Positions 19,401 to 27,071 of a stretch of 64,000 bases of DNA are shown here, piece by piece. This stretch comes from Streptomyces sp. yr375 (GTDB taxonomy: Bacteria; Actinomycetota; Actinomycetes; Streptomycetales; Streptomycetaceae), in NCBI RefSeq assembly GCF_900110755.1, contig NZ_FOFF01000011.1, positions 124,001 through 188,000 of the forward strand, given 5' to 3'. The position numbers and the translations under genes are program-made. The stretch's first letter is position 1. Each line of letters opens with the position of its first letter. Below the pieces are notes generated by a model, which worked only from the letters and a program-made list of their open reading frames with translations, did not search any database and was not told the DNA's origin.

Positions 19401-19946
19401 CGCGTGCGGCTTGTCGACCGTCACCGACTCACCGTGTACGGCGGGCAGTTGGCGTTCCACGTCGGCGTCCGCCGAACGCAGCGCCCGTTTGACACCGCGC
19501 GTCGCGGAGCCCTGGTAGGAGACGATCAGCGGCAGGGTCGTGCGGTGGGCGTCGTCGTAGCCGTCCGCGACCAGCTCGGTCACGTCGAACAGCCGCCGGT
19601 CCAGCCGCCCGCTGCCCAGCAGCGCCGCCGCGTCGGCGGGGACGACGTACGTGTGACCCCCGAAGCGCTGCACGGAGAGGGGAATCCTCGCCCGGCCCGC
19701 GCCCCGGTCCACGCCGACGACCCGGCCGGCCGGGTCCACCCCGACGGTGTCCCCGGTGATCAGCGTGACGTGGGCGGTGGCCCCCGCCAGGTGGTTCGGC
19801 GACCGGCTCGCCGACGCGGCGGCGGCCGGTGTCACGAAGGTGCCGGGGGCGGCGGCGGTCAGCCCCGCCACCGCCAGCAACGCGGCGGTGCCGTAGGCCA
19901 GGGACCTGCCACGTTTTCTGACTCCGTGTATGTACATGTTCCGCAT
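16491..19946 (-). CDS. Secreted S8 family serine peptidase (subtilase)
   Basis: This 1151-aa secreted peptidase has a signal peptide after MRNMYIHGVRKRGR with core LAYGTAALLAVAGLTAAAPG. A propeptide region (about 45-200) is followed by the S8 catalytic domain with Asp254 in VAVLDSGID, His286 in GHGTH and Ser461 in GTSMATPH; all three triad residues are intact. The last 550 residues are beta-rich domains, probably for substrate or wall binding. A much longer open frame continues upstream, but ATG at 19946 starts exactly at a typical signal peptide. Two inverted repeats lie 94-177 bp upstream. Confidence 0.9.
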   Translation of the reverse strand: MRNMYIHGVRKRGRSLAYGTAALLAVAGLTAAAPGTFVTPAAAASASRSPNHLAGATAHVTLITGDTVGVDPAGRVVGVDRGAGRARIPLSVQRFGGHTYVVPADAAALLGSGRLDRRLFDVTELVADGYDDAHRTTLPLIVSYQGSATRGVKRALRSADADVERQLPAVHGESVTVDKPHASKAWKALTRPAGSSLTTERGVGRVWLDARVEAPPQPSVDGDPDPTQGTAQIHAPAAWRAGYDGTGVKVAVLDSGIDATHPDLQGAVVASKDFTGAGGVDDQMGHGTHIASTIAGTGAASNGRYKGVAPGAKLLVGRVFDNGGSQESWLIGAMQWAAGQGAKVVNMSLGAVDVEGTDPLEQAVNDLSASSGTLFVIAAGNDGPDAGTLNSPGAAAAALTVAAVDGKDGLADFSSRGPTADGALKPDIAAPGVDIVAAKAAHGTEGDPAGTAGYVRMSGTSMATPHVVGAAAVLAQEHPDWSGQRIKAVLMGSTVPVADASSTFEHGAGRVDVARAVAQSVFADEPSLSFGLQAWPHADDKSIAKTLTYRNTGDKAVTLDLSAAATGPDGKAATAGMFTVSPARLTVPAGGTAEATVTADTRVGTVDGAYSGIVAATAATGESVRTAFGVIREVESYDLKLQFTGRDGKPAAPLFAYVAGLDNGRRWTFGIRGSEVPDDGKVTLRVPKSRYLVDAKLTRSTDSYEEVTQLVAPGLVVDKNTTLALDARTGKPVAMTAPDAHAGLKEGRVVFGAHGAQPAYDYAGSLDLNGAFGRIYLAQAGPSAPAKDFIAQIGGVWQRGATGPLYDLVETRTGSFFTGLNRTFSARGLAKVVTGIGSNAKDSQAAPTVGWSTPGWPAVSSLVGSNFGTWRAVPAASVVHYTSTDNGLRWNLGANVINDTHPGLAVLSPLVARRFEPGHTYQETFNTGVFAPVTTGSTGVGAPGASHSGTAFAVCLPLLSDGAGHMNSGDADWRFRLTSGGTTVADKRMDPCVLGPMDGLLPHRADYRLSLDAVRPARDFTVGHQVSAVWTFTADAASGTGIQRLPLSVVRFAPKLSLTSTAKAGTRLTVPIGIQGPAAAKGAVKSLTVGVSYDGGRTWRNTAVQTGKTGGRFLTLTHPAGPGTVSLRATLVDTAGNAVTETLPNAYRTVR

Positions 19947-20039
19947 GGAGAGGTCTCTCTTCCCCGGGTCGGTTGCGTGTGGGGCGCGCGAGGCGGCCCC
20001 AGGCCAGGAGGAAATGCCTGGGACCGCCTTTGGGGGGTG

Positions 20040-20123
20040 CAGGTGACGGGGGATGTCACCTGGCCGAGACCGAGTCTTGAGGGCCGCAGAGTTGTTCAGC
20101 AGCCCTGGAGGACCGCTGAACAA
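20040..20123. promoter_or_regulatory. Two inverted repeats upstream of the subtilase gene
   Basis: CAGGTGAC at 20040-20047 pairs perfectly with GTCACCTG at 20055-20062, and TTGTTCAGC at 20092-20100 pairs with GCTGAACAA at 20115-20123. Both lie in the 345-bp space between the subtilase start (19946) and the divergent DUF5990 gene. They are candidate operators or leader structures; no core promoter is obvious and the rest of the spacer shows nothing clear. Confidence 0.45.
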
Positions 20124-20291
20124 TTCCGGGGACGCGCAGGTCAGCCGCGATTTCCGCGAGATCGGACGGAACGCGCCATGGCCCGAGCCGCCGTCGCCCC
20201 CCGCCAGGGAGACGAGGGGGGAGACGCGGGGGGCGGGGAGGCGCGGGGGCCGGTGACCGCCGTGGGGCGCCGGGCGAGGATGATGGCGGGC

Positions 20292-20771
20292 ATGCGTATC
20301 CGCATCGACGCCGTCGACCTGCCCGGGCTCGCCTGTCGGCCCGCCGCCGACGGGGACGCCCCCGCCTACGCCAACGTCCATGTCGCCGTGCAGCGCCGTG
20401 ACCGTCCGGCCGAACTCCTCGAACCGCAGCCCGGCGACGCAGCGTCCGCGACATGGACCCTTGAGTGCGTCGCCGTCCCCTCGCCGACCGGCACCGAGGT
20501 GACGGGCCCGTACGTGCAGCACCGTCTGGGACGCCGGTTCGTCTACCTGTCCTGGGGCACGGTCGACGAGGCGGGCGTCTTCACGATGTTCCGCCGCGCC
20601 AAGCTCATGCTCGACGCCGTACCCCCCGAGGTACTCGCCACCGCCGCCCGCGACGGCCTGCTGGTCGGCCGCCTCGGCCTGACCGACGCGCACGGCGGCC
20701 CCCTGTGCGCACGAGTCGAGCCCCCGCACATCACCTGGACCGCAGAGCCCGCCGAGCCCCCGGTCAGTTGA
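20292..20771 (+). CDS. DUF5990 family protein
   Basis: This 159-aa protein starts MRIRIDAVDLPG, the usual opening of the DUF5990 family, and has a central HRLGRRFVYLSWGTV segment that is also typical. Function is unknown. In-frame ATGs at 20280 and 20283 could add four residues. The frame remains open far upstream, but that part runs antisense through the subtilase gene and is not coding. The 3' end overlaps the convergent MmyB-like gene by 8 bp. Confidence 0.75.
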   Translation: MRIRIDAVDLPGLACRPAADGDAPAYANVHVAVQRRDRPAELLEPQPGDAASATWTLECVAVPSPTGTEVTGPYVQHRLGRRFVYLSWGTVDEAGVFTMFRRAKLMLDAVPPEVLATAARDGLLVGRLGLTDAHGGPLCARVEPPHITWTAEPAEPPVS

Positions 20772-21612
20772 CGTGCATGCGCTGCGTGCCGATGACCGAC
20801 AGCAGCCGTAGCGCCTCTTCGGAGGGTGAGCCCGGGGCCGCCGTGTAGATCACGACCTGCTGGTCGCGGTCGGCGATGTCGAGGACGTCGCAGTCGACGG
20901 TGACCGGGCCGACCAGCGGATGCTGGAAGGTCTTGCGCAGGGTGGGCCCGGCGGACACGTCGTGGGACTCCCACAGCCGAGTGAACTCCTCGCTCGCGCC
21001 GAGGAGTTCGGCCACCAGCCCGGCCACCTCCGGGTCGTCGGGGTAGCGGGCGGCGACGGCGCGCAGCCGCCGCGTCGAGTGACGGGCGAACGCGTCCGCG
21101 TCCGACATCCCGTACAGCCGCCGCCCGTGCGGGTGCGGCCCCAGAAAGACACGGCGTACGAGATTGCGGTCGCGGCGCGGCAGGGCGGAGAAGTCCTCCA
21201 TCAGGGCTGCCGCCAGCTCGTTCCAGGCGAGTACCTCGAAGGTCGCGGACATCACGGTCGCCGCGGCCTGCGGCAGCCGGTGCAGCAGGTCGAGGATGCT
21301 CTGCCGTACCTCGCGCGAGGGCCCGGCCGACGGGAGCGGCGGTACGCCCGCGAGGTGGTGCAGATGGTCGCGTTCGGCGTCCGACAGACGCAGGGCCCGG
21401 GCCAGCGCGGCCAGCACCTCGTGCGACGGGTGCGGCGCGCGGGCCTGCTCCAGCCGCGTGTAGTACTCGGTCGAGATGAACGCCAACTGCGCGACCTCCT
21501 CGCGGCGCAGCCCCGGGGTGCGGCGGCGCGGGCCGGCGGGCAGCCCGGCCTCGGCAGGGGCGATCCGCTCACGGCGGCTGCGCAGGAAGTTCGCCAGTTC
21601 TCGTCGATCCAC
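20764..21612 (-). CDS. MmyB-like helix-turn-helix transcriptional regulator
   Basis: This 282-aa regulator has an N-terminal XRE-type HTH (RREEVAQLAFISTEYYTRLE) preceded by the characteristic LRSRRERIAPAE and PGLRREE. The C-terminal MmyB-like ligand-binding domain (about 105-280) includes ATVMSATFEVLAWNELAAAL and TFQHPLVGPVTVDCDVL. In this family the C-terminal fold is PAS-like and thought to bind a small, possibly fatty, ligand. It is divergently arranged with an SDR gene, an association known for MmyB-like regulators in actinomycetes. An imperfect 25-bp dyad between the two genes is the likely operator. Confidence 0.9.
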   Translation of the reverse strand: MDRRELANFLRSRRERIAPAEAGLPAGPRRRTPGLRREEVAQLAFISTEYYTRLEQARAPHPSHEVLAALARALRLSDAERDHLHHLAGVPPLPSAGPSREVRQSILDLLHRLPQAAATVMSATFEVLAWNELAAALMEDFSALPRRDRNLVRRVFLGPHPHGRRLYGMSDADAFARHSTRRLRAVAARYPDDPEVAGLVAELLGASEEFTRLWESHDVSAGPTLRKTFQHPLVGPVTVDCDVLDIADRDQQVVIYTAAPGSPSEEALRLLSVIGTQRMHVN

Positions 21613-21642
21613 CGCCCCAGTGTGTGCACGGCCGGACCGCGC

Positions 21643-21667
21643 ATCCAGGTACCGCCGGTGCCTGGAT
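21643..21667. promoter_or_regulatory. Operator-like dyad between MmyB-like regulator and SDR
   Basis: Two 11-bp arms (ATCCAGGTACC and GGTGCCTGGAT, one mismatch) are separated by 3 bp in the 86-bp divergent spacer. This is the most probable binding site of the MmyB-like regulator, controlling itself and the SDR gene. Confidence 0.6.
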
Positions 21668-21698
21668 CGCCCCCGTGCCCGAGCGCAGGCTCACTCTC

Positions 21699-22502
21699 AT
21701 GGACGACACCAAACCCACAACCGACCCCTCCACTGTCACCCCCTTGGGCCTGCTGGCCGACAAGGTCGCCTTCATCACCGGTGCCGGGCGGGGCATCGGC
21801 GCGGCCGCGGCCCGCCTCTTCGCCCGCGAGGGCGCCCGTGTGCTTCTCGCCGCCCGGACGGAGGCCCAACTCAAGGCGGTGGCCGAGGAGATCAGGGCGG
21901 CGGGCGGCACCGCGGAGTACGTCGTGTGCGACCTCGCCGACGCGGCCGGCGTGCGCGCCGCCGTGGACCGCGCCGTGCACCTGTACGGCCGCCTCGACAT
22001 CGCCTTCAACAACGGCGCGACGATCCAGCGGCCCGGCCCGCTGGACCAGATGCCGGAGGCCGACTTCGACCACGTCTACGAGGTGAACCTCAAGGGCGTC
22101 TGGCGCGCCATGATCGCCGAGATCGCCGCCATCCGAACCACCGCCGGGACCGGTGCCATCGTCAACAACTCGTCCGTCGGCAGCCTGATGGGCAACCCCG
22201 AACTGCCCGTCTACGGCGCGATGAAACGGGCGCTCAACAGCCTCACCGAGTCCGCCGCCGTCACCTACGGCCCGGAAGGCATCCGCGTCAACGCCATCGC
22301 CCCCGGCAACACGCCGACCGAGATGATCCGGACCTGGGAAGCGGAGTCCCCCGGCCTCCAGGAACGACTCACGGCACACACCCCGCTGCGCCGCGCGGCC
22401 GACCCCCAGGAGATCGCCCAGGCCGCAGCCTGGCTCCTCAGCGACCGCTCCTCCTACGTCACCGGCACGGTCCTGCGCGTCGACGGAGGAGCGCGGGCCT
22501 GA
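21699..22502 (+). CDS. Short-chain dehydrogenase/reductase (SDR)
   Basis: This 267-aa classical SDR has the cofactor motif TGAGRGIG at residues 27-34, NNSS for the catalytic Ser region, and Tyr172 and Lys176 of the YxxxK motif (VYGAMKRAL). It would oxidise or reduce a carbonyl/alcohol with NAD(P) in the cytoplasm. A C-terminal SSYVTGTVLRVDGG is typical. I placed the start at ATG 21699; upstream in-frame codons overlap the operator. It is transcribed away from the MmyB-like regulator, which is likely to control it. The substrate is unknown. Confidence 0.92.
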   Translation: MDDTKPTTDPSTVTPLGLLADKVAFITGAGRGIGAAAARLFAREGARVLLAARTEAQLKAVAEEIRAAGGTAEYVVCDLADAAGVRAAVDRAVHLYGRLDIAFNNGATIQRPGPLDQMPEADFDHVYEVNLKGVWRAMIAEIAAIRTTAGTGAIVNNSSVGSLMGNPELPVYGAMKRALNSLTESAAVTYGPEGIRVNAIAPGNTPTEMIRTWEAESPGLQERLTAHTPLRRAADPQEIAQAAAWLLSDRSSYVTGTVLRVDGGARA

Positions 22503-22744
22503 GTTGGGTTTCTTACGATAGTCGTGGAATTAGGGACTGTCGGGCCACGGGGAACGGGGCCGTACACGGCCTCGGCAACCCCTCGGCCGCGTTCTGCCGG
22601 CGGTTCGCGACCGCAGGGCCGACGGCCTCCGGGCAGCCGCTCACCGGCCTCTCCACACCCTCGACCAACCCTCTCTGACCTGGTGTTTTGTTGGGTTCCG
22701 CCTAAGCTGGGGAGCTCTGTTGGACACCGCCGGAGGGGGCCTTC

Positions 22745-23947
22745 GTGAGTGAGCGAGCCATCAGGTACGACGCCAGCGACATCGAGGCATTGGAAGCGCC
22801 GGAAGGCATTCGCAAGCGGGCGGGGATGTACGTCGGCTCAACCGGTGAACGAGGCCTGCACCAGCTCGTGTTCGAGGTCGTGGGCCGGTCGGTGAACGAG
22901 ATCCTGGCCAACGGCGCCGGCACCGGATCCGTCGACGTCACCCTCACGGCCGACGGCGGTGTGCGGGTCGCCGACGACGGGCCGGGTGTCCCCGTCGAGG
23001 CCGCAGGTGACACCGACGGTCCCGGCCTCGAAGTCCTGCTGACCGACACGCATACCTGGACGGAGTCCGGCGGCCGCCACCACGTGTCCCTGAGCCCCTT
23101 CGGCTTGGGGCCGTGCGTCACCAACGCCCTGTCGAGCAGCCTCACGGCCGAGGTGCGGCGCGAAGGGGTGCGCTGGGTCCAGGAGTACGCACGCGGAGTC
23201 GCGGTCACCCCGCCCACCACCGCCGCGGGACCGGTGACCGGCAGCGGCACCACCATCGCCTTCCGTCCCGACGCCGACATCTTCGGGACGGCGGAGTGCT
23301 CGTTCGCCGCGCTGGCCGAGTGCTTCAGGCAACTGGCCTTCCTGAACCGGGGCCTGGCCCTGTCGCTGACCGACGAGCGCCGCCCGGCGGGCTCCCGGTC
23401 CATGCGGTTCCAATTCCCAGGCGGGGCGCGGGACTTCGTAACGTTCCTCGACGCGCAGACGGAGGCACCCGTCGACCCGGACATCATCGGCTTCGAGCGG
23501 GAGGAGACGGAGATGGAGGGGACGGTGGAGGTGGCCCTACGGTGGTGCGGCTCCGGCGAGGAGCGGGTCCTGAGTTTCGCCAACAGTCGGCCCACCCCAC
23601 ACGGCGGCACGCACACGGCGGGCTTCTACGACGGGGTGGCGGCCGCGCTCAACGCATACGCACGCAGGCGACGGTTCCTGACGGCGGCGGCCCCCGATCT
23701 AGGTGCCGACCGGATCGCCGAGGGTCTGACAGCGGTCGTGTCGGTGAAGCTGGACCGTCCCGAGTTCCTCGGGCCGACCCATGGGGTGCTGGGCGGCACC
23801 GCAGTGCGCACCTGTGTGGGGGAGTCCGTCCGGGAGCACCTCGGAAGGTGGCTGGAGGAGCACCCGGCGCGAGCCGAGGCAGTCGTGGGCCGGATGGTCG
23901 GGGCATCCCGCCGGGACCGAAAGCTGCAGACAAATGGCGGGGCGTAG
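22745..23947 (+). CDS. GyrB-like protein with degenerate ATPase site, no TOPRIM domain
   Basis: This 400-aa protein matches the N-terminal half of DNA gyrase subunit B: RKRAGMYVGST, ERGLHQLVFEVV, ADDGPGVPVE (GHKL ATPase) and a transducer domain ending VVSVKLDRPEFLG. The TOPRIM and C-terminal parts are absent. Key residues differ: the Mg-binding Asn of EVVDN is Arg48, the neighbouring Asp is Asn51, the GLHGVG ATP lid reads PFGLG, and the QTK loop reads PTH. It is therefore unlikely to hydrolyse ATP or cleave DNA. It may be a pseudo-gyrase that binds gyrase or another partner (inference). GTG start with GGAGG nearby. Confidence 0.8.
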   Translation: MSERAIRYDASDIEALEAPEGIRKRAGMYVGSTGERGLHQLVFEVVGRSVNEILANGAGTGSVDVTLTADGGVRVADDGPGVPVEAAGDTDGPGLEVLLTDTHTWTESGGRHHVSLSPFGLGPCVTNALSSSLTAEVRREGVRWVQEYARGVAVTPPTTAAGPVTGSGTTIAFRPDADIFGTAECSFAALAECFRQLAFLNRGLALSLTDERRPAGSRSMRFQFPGGARDFVTFLDAQTEAPVDPDIIGFEREETEMEGTVEVALRWCGSGEERVLSFANSRPTPHGGTHTAGFYDGVAAALNAYARRRRFLTAAAPDLGADRIAEGLTAVVSVKLDRPEFLGPTHGVLGGTAVRTCVGESVREHLGRWLEEHPARAEAVVGRMVGASRRDRKLQTNGGA

Positions 23948-24041
23948 CGGCCCTCGGCCGACCAGTTGAAGCGGTGGTCCGTGAATGGACCTGGTCGATA
24001 AGGTTTCCCCGCCTGCCGATCAAGATGTCGAGGGGACGTTC

Positions 24042-24857
24042 ATGGCCTCAGAGGGACACGTCGACGCGGCCCGTAGCAAGGTCTTCGGTGAGGTGGCCGA
24101 GCTCTACGACGCCGCCCGCCCCGGCTACTCGGACGCGATGGTCACGGAGGTGCTGGCGTACGCGGCTCTCGGGGACCGTGCGGCTGTCGAGATCGGCGCG
24201 GGTACCGGGAAGGCCACCGTGCCGTTCGCCGTGCTGGGGATTCCGCTGGTGTGCGTCGAGCCCGACGCGCGCATGGCCAAGGTGCTGCGGCGCAACACCG
24301 CCGACTGTCCGAACGTCCGGGTCGAGGTCGGCGACTTCGAGCAGTGGCAACCGGGCGGGCGGCGGTACGGCCTGCTGTTCGCCGCCTCCGCCTGGAATTT
24401 CCTGGACCGCGACCGGCGCTGGGACCTGGTCCACGCCGCGCTCGCCCCCGGCGGTGCCCTGGCGCTGATCAGGAACCCGCACGGGATCCATGACGCCGCA
24501 CTGCGCGCCGAACTCGCCGGCATCGCAGACCGCCACGGGATCACCGGGTCACCGCACCGCTTCCTGGCTCGCGACCTCTCCGGCGACGAGCCCGGGAACT
24601 GGGACCAGGTCTGGCCGGACACGGAGTGCCGCCGGGACGGCCGCTTCACCGATCTGCGCTCGCTCCGGTTCCGGCAGGAACTGCGGTACGACACCGACCG
24701 TTACCTCGGCTACCTCACGTCGCTGTCCGCCTATCGCATCCTGCCCGACGACCACCGCGAACAGGCACTCGCCGAGGCCGGGCACCTGCTCGACGCTTAC
24801 GGCGGCGGAATCGACGTACTCCAGATCACCGACGTCTTCCTCGCCCGTGCTCTCTGA
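24042..24857 (+). CDS. Class I SAM-dependent methyltransferase
   Basis: This 271-aa protein has the Rossmann SAM-binding motif VEIGAGTGKATVPF (motif I, about residues 47-60), an acidic residue after the second strand (VCVEPDARM) and LLFAASAWNFLD as the post-motif region. It belongs to the UbiE/type-11 or type-12 methyltransferase group. The start at ATG 24042 is preceded by GAGGGGAC; an upstream ATG would add 19 residues that look unstructured. The substrate is unknown. It follows the GyrB-like gene by 94 bp and may be co-transcribed. Confidence 0.85.
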   Translation: MASEGHVDAARSKVFGEVAELYDAARPGYSDAMVTEVLAYAALGDRAAVEIGAGTGKATVPFAVLGIPLVCVEPDARMAKVLRRNTADCPNVRVEVGDFEQWQPGGRRYGLLFAASAWNFLDRDRRWDLVHAALAPGGALALIRNPHGIHDAALRAELAGIADRHGITGSPHRFLARDLSGDEPGNWDQVWPDTECRRDGRFTDLRSLRFRQELRYDTDRYLGYLTSLSAYRILPDDHREQALAEAGHLLDAYGGGIDVLQITDVFLARAL

Positions 24858-24913
24858 CGCCGGCCACACATATCGCGTTGTGGGTTCAGAGGCACCGTCA
24901 TAAGGTCGCCGAC

Positions 24914-25276
24914 ATGTCTGTACGTCTTCGCATGCGTCAAGCACTGCCGGAAGCGATGCGCGCCCGCGACAAGGTCGCGGTGAGTGCCCTGCGCGCGACA
25001 CTCGCCGCACTGGACAACGCCGAGGCGGTGCCCGTGGACGAAGCCGAACTGCGCGGCGTGGCCCTCGAGCAGTCGCCGGTCGGCGCCGGCGCCACCGAAG
25101 CGGTGCGGTGTGAGCTGAGCGAGAGCGGTGTGGTGGACGTCGTACGCGCCGAGGCCGCCGAGCGACTGGAAGTCGCCGCGCAGTTGACCGCCCCCGCCCA
25201 CGCCGACCGAGCCGCCCGGCTCCGCGAGGAGGCCGCCATACTGCTCCGCTTCCTCGACGACCCCGGCACCGCATAG
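24914..25276 (+). CDS. GatB/YqeY-like domain protein
   Basis: This 120-aa helical protein begins MSVRLRMRQALPEAMRARDKVAVSALRATLAALDNAEAV in pieces typical of YqeY proteins, which resemble the tail domain of GatB amidotransferase subunits and may contact tRNA. It is shorter than common YqeY proteins (about 150 aa). A 56-bp gap separates it from the methyltransferase gene. Its last codons and stop form the first unit of a short tandem repeat that continues downstream. Confidence 0.75.
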   Translation: MSVRLRMRQALPEAMRARDKVAVSALRATLAALDNAEAVPVDEAELRGVALEQSPVGAGATEAVRCELSESGVVDVVRAEAAERLEVAAQLTAPAHADRAARLREEAAILLRFLDDPGTA

Positions 25277-25313
25277 GAACGGCATACCAAACGGCATGGG
25301 AAACGGCATAGGA
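25271..25313. repeat. 12-bp tandem repeat spanning a stop codon
   Basis: Units related to ACGGCATAGGAA recur about four times, beginning in the last codons of the YqeY-like gene. They occupy most of the 61-bp gap to the convergent GntR gene. No hairpin terminator is evident here. Confidence 0.6.
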
Positions 25314-25337
25314 AGGTGGGATGGCCGGGGTCGGTGG

Positions 25338-26177
25338 TCAGGCTCCCGGCGGGCCGAGTGGGTGGGGTGAGGGTGTCGGGGTGTCGGCGCCGGTGAGGAG
25401 TTGGATGTCGAAGCCGCGGTGTGCCGGGGGGTAGCAGTGGGTGCCGTACTCGACGGGGCGGCCGCTCTGGTCGAGGGTCGTGCGGGTCAGGGTCAGCAGG
25501 GCCGTCCCCTCGGCCACGTCGAGCAGCTCGCCCTCCTCGGCCGTGGCGGCACGCGCGCCGATCGTGCACCGGGCGCTGTAGGCGCGGATTCCGGCCGTCC
25601 GCATCAGACCGTGCAGACCGACGGAGTTCAGCCGGCCGTCGTGCGGGTTGAACAGGTCCGGGCCCAGCAGCTCGCGCGGAAGGTGGTTGCGCAGGCGGCC
25701 GATGCACAGGCCGTCCGCGTACTGGAGCCGGTCCAGGACCGTGACCTCGCTCCCCTCGGCGAGAGCGAGAGCAGCCGCAACCTCCGCAGAGGCGGGCTCC
25801 GTTCCGTAGTGCTGGACCTCCGCCGCCGGGGCACGCCCCGCCTCGCGCAGATCCTCGTGCACGGCGGCGACGACATCCATGGTGTGCGCGGCCCGGCCCT
25901 GCGCCACCAGCGTGCCGATGCCCCGCAGCCGCACCAACAGGCCCTGCTGCGTCAGCGACTTGATGGCATGACGGACCGTGATCCGCGACAGGCCGATCTC
26001 CTCGGCCATCCTGGGCTCACTCGTCAGCAGACTGCCGGGCACCAACTGACCGTGCACGATGGCATGTTGGAGCTGATCGGCGAGCTGCTGGTGGAGCGGT
26101 GTCCGGCTCGTGCGGTCCAGGATGAGACCGAGGGGCGTGGAACCGCGTGGGTGGACATCCGGGTCTTCATCCCGCAT
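25338..26177 (-). CDS. GntR family regulator with UTRA domain
   Basis: This 279-aa protein has an N-terminal GntR winged HTH (about 20-90) with PLHQQLADQLQHAI, SEPRMAEEIGLSRITVRHAI and LVRLRGIGTLVAQ. A UTRA effector domain follows (about 105-260) with LDRLQYADGLCIGRLRNHLP and RPVEYGTHCYP. UTRA regulators sense small sugars or related metabolites. It lies downstream of a sugar ABC operon on the same strand, separated by a terminator-like hairpin, and very likely regulates that operon. A palindromic TCTATAGA between the binding-protein and permease genes resembles HutC-type half-sites. Confidence 0.88.
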   Translation of the reverse strand: MRDEDPDVHPRGSTPLGLILDRTSRTPLHQQLADQLQHAIVHGQLVPGSLLTSEPRMAEEIGLSRITVRHAIKSLTQQGLLVRLRGIGTLVAQGRAAHTMDVVAAVHEDLREAGRAPAAEVQHYGTEPASAEVAAALALAEGSEVTVLDRLQYADGLCIGRLRNHLPRELLGPDLFNPHDGRLNSVGLHGLMRTAGIRAYSARCTIGARAATAEEGELLDVAEGTALLTLTRTTLDQSGRPVEYGTHCYPPAHRGFDIQLLTGADTPTPSPHPLGPPGA

Positions 26178-26213
26178 CGCGTGGTCCTGACGTATTCGGT
26201 GCCGCGCCTTCGA

Positions 26214-26250
26214 CCGGGCGGGGGCGCTCCCCGTGGGCGCCCCCGCCCGG
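26214..26250 (-). terminator. Perfect 14-bp GC-rich hairpin after the sugar ATPase gene
   Basis: Arms 26214-26227 and 26237-26250 pair perfectly around a 9-nt loop, between the ATPase stop (26272) and the GntR start (26177). It is likely a transcription terminator or attenuator that lowers read-through into the regulator gene. Confidence 0.8.
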
Positions 26251-26271
26251 CCACTGCCACACTGCTCGCTG

Positions 26272-27069
26272 TCAGCCGTTGGACTCCGACTGCATCTGGG
26301 CCAGTTCGGCCTCGAGGTGGGCCATCGCCTCGCCGCCGGCCATCAGGTCGGTGATCTGCTCGCGGGTGCGCTCGCCCTTGCGGAAGTCGTCCGCCTTCTG
26401 GCCGTGGATGAGGACGGCGAAGTGGTCGCCGACCATCATGGCGTGACGGACGTTGTGCGTGACGAGAATGACCGCGACGCCCTTGGCCCGGGCCTGCATG
26501 ATGATCCGCAGGACGTGCGCCGCCTCCTTCACACCGAGCGCAGCGGTGGGCTCGTCCAGGATGAGGACGTTCGCGCCGAAGTACACGGCGCGCGCGATGG
26601 CCAGCGCCTGGCGCTCGCCGCCGGACAGGCTGCCCACCAGGCGGGCGCCGTCGGTGACCCGGGTGATGCCGAGGGACTGCATCTCGCGGACGGCTATCTC
26701 GCCGGCCACCTTCTTGTCGAACAGCTTGAACGGGCCCCACCCCTTGGTGGGTTCGGCGCCGACGAAGAAGCAGCGGCCCACGCCCATCAGCGGGAACGTG
26801 CCGCCGAACTGGTGCACCGTGGCGATGCCCTGGGCGCTGGCGTCGCGCGGGGTGTCGAAGACGACCGGTGCGCCGTTGACCTCGATGCTGCCGGTGGTCG
26901 GCTTGTGGAACCCCGAGAGGATCTTGATGAGGGTCGACTTGCCCGCGCCGTTGTCGCCGAGCAGGCACAGCACCTTGCCGGCGTCCACCTCGAGGGAGAT
27001 GTCCTGCAGCGCGTTGGTGCCGAGGAAGGACTTGCTGATGCCGGTGAGGCGCAGCAGGGGTGCAGTCAT
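26272..27069 (-). CDS. Sugar ABC transporter ATP-binding protein
   Basis: This 265-aa single-domain ABC ATPase has Walker A GDNGAGKST at residues 38-46, signature LSGGERQAL and Walker B VLILDEPTAAL. It belongs to the ribose/fructose (CUT2) class but has one nucleotide-binding domain, like FrcA-type proteins, rather than the two of RbsA. ATG at 27069 is 2 bp after the permease stop, so translation is coupled. It would energise uptake of a monosaccharide or polyol by the neighbouring permease and binding protein. Confidence 0.92.
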   Translation of the reverse strand: MTAPLLRLTGISKSFLGTNALQDISLEVDAGKVLCLLGDNGAGKSTLIKILSGFHKPTTGSIEVNGAPVVFDTPRDASAQGIATVHQFGGTFPLMGVGRCFFVGAEPTKGWGPFKLFDKKVAGEIAVREMQSLGITRVTDGARLVGSLSGGERQALAIARAVYFGANVLILDEPTAALGVKEAAHVLRIIMQARAKGVAVILVTHNVRHAMMVGDHFAVLIHGQKADDFRKGERTREQITDLMAGGEAMAHLEAELAQMQSESNG

Positions 27070-27071
27070 GG

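Noticed and set aside
14586..20291. A very long plus-strand open frame (about 2000 codons) through the STAND and subtilase genes
   Set aside because: It is out of frame with the STAND gene and antisense to the subtilase, has low-complexity Arg/Gly-rich translation, and only its last 159 codons (DUF5990) show family features.
19947..20729. Upstream extension of the subtilase frame
   Set aside because: It runs antisense to DUF5990, and a typical signal peptide starts at 19946, so the extension is not translated.
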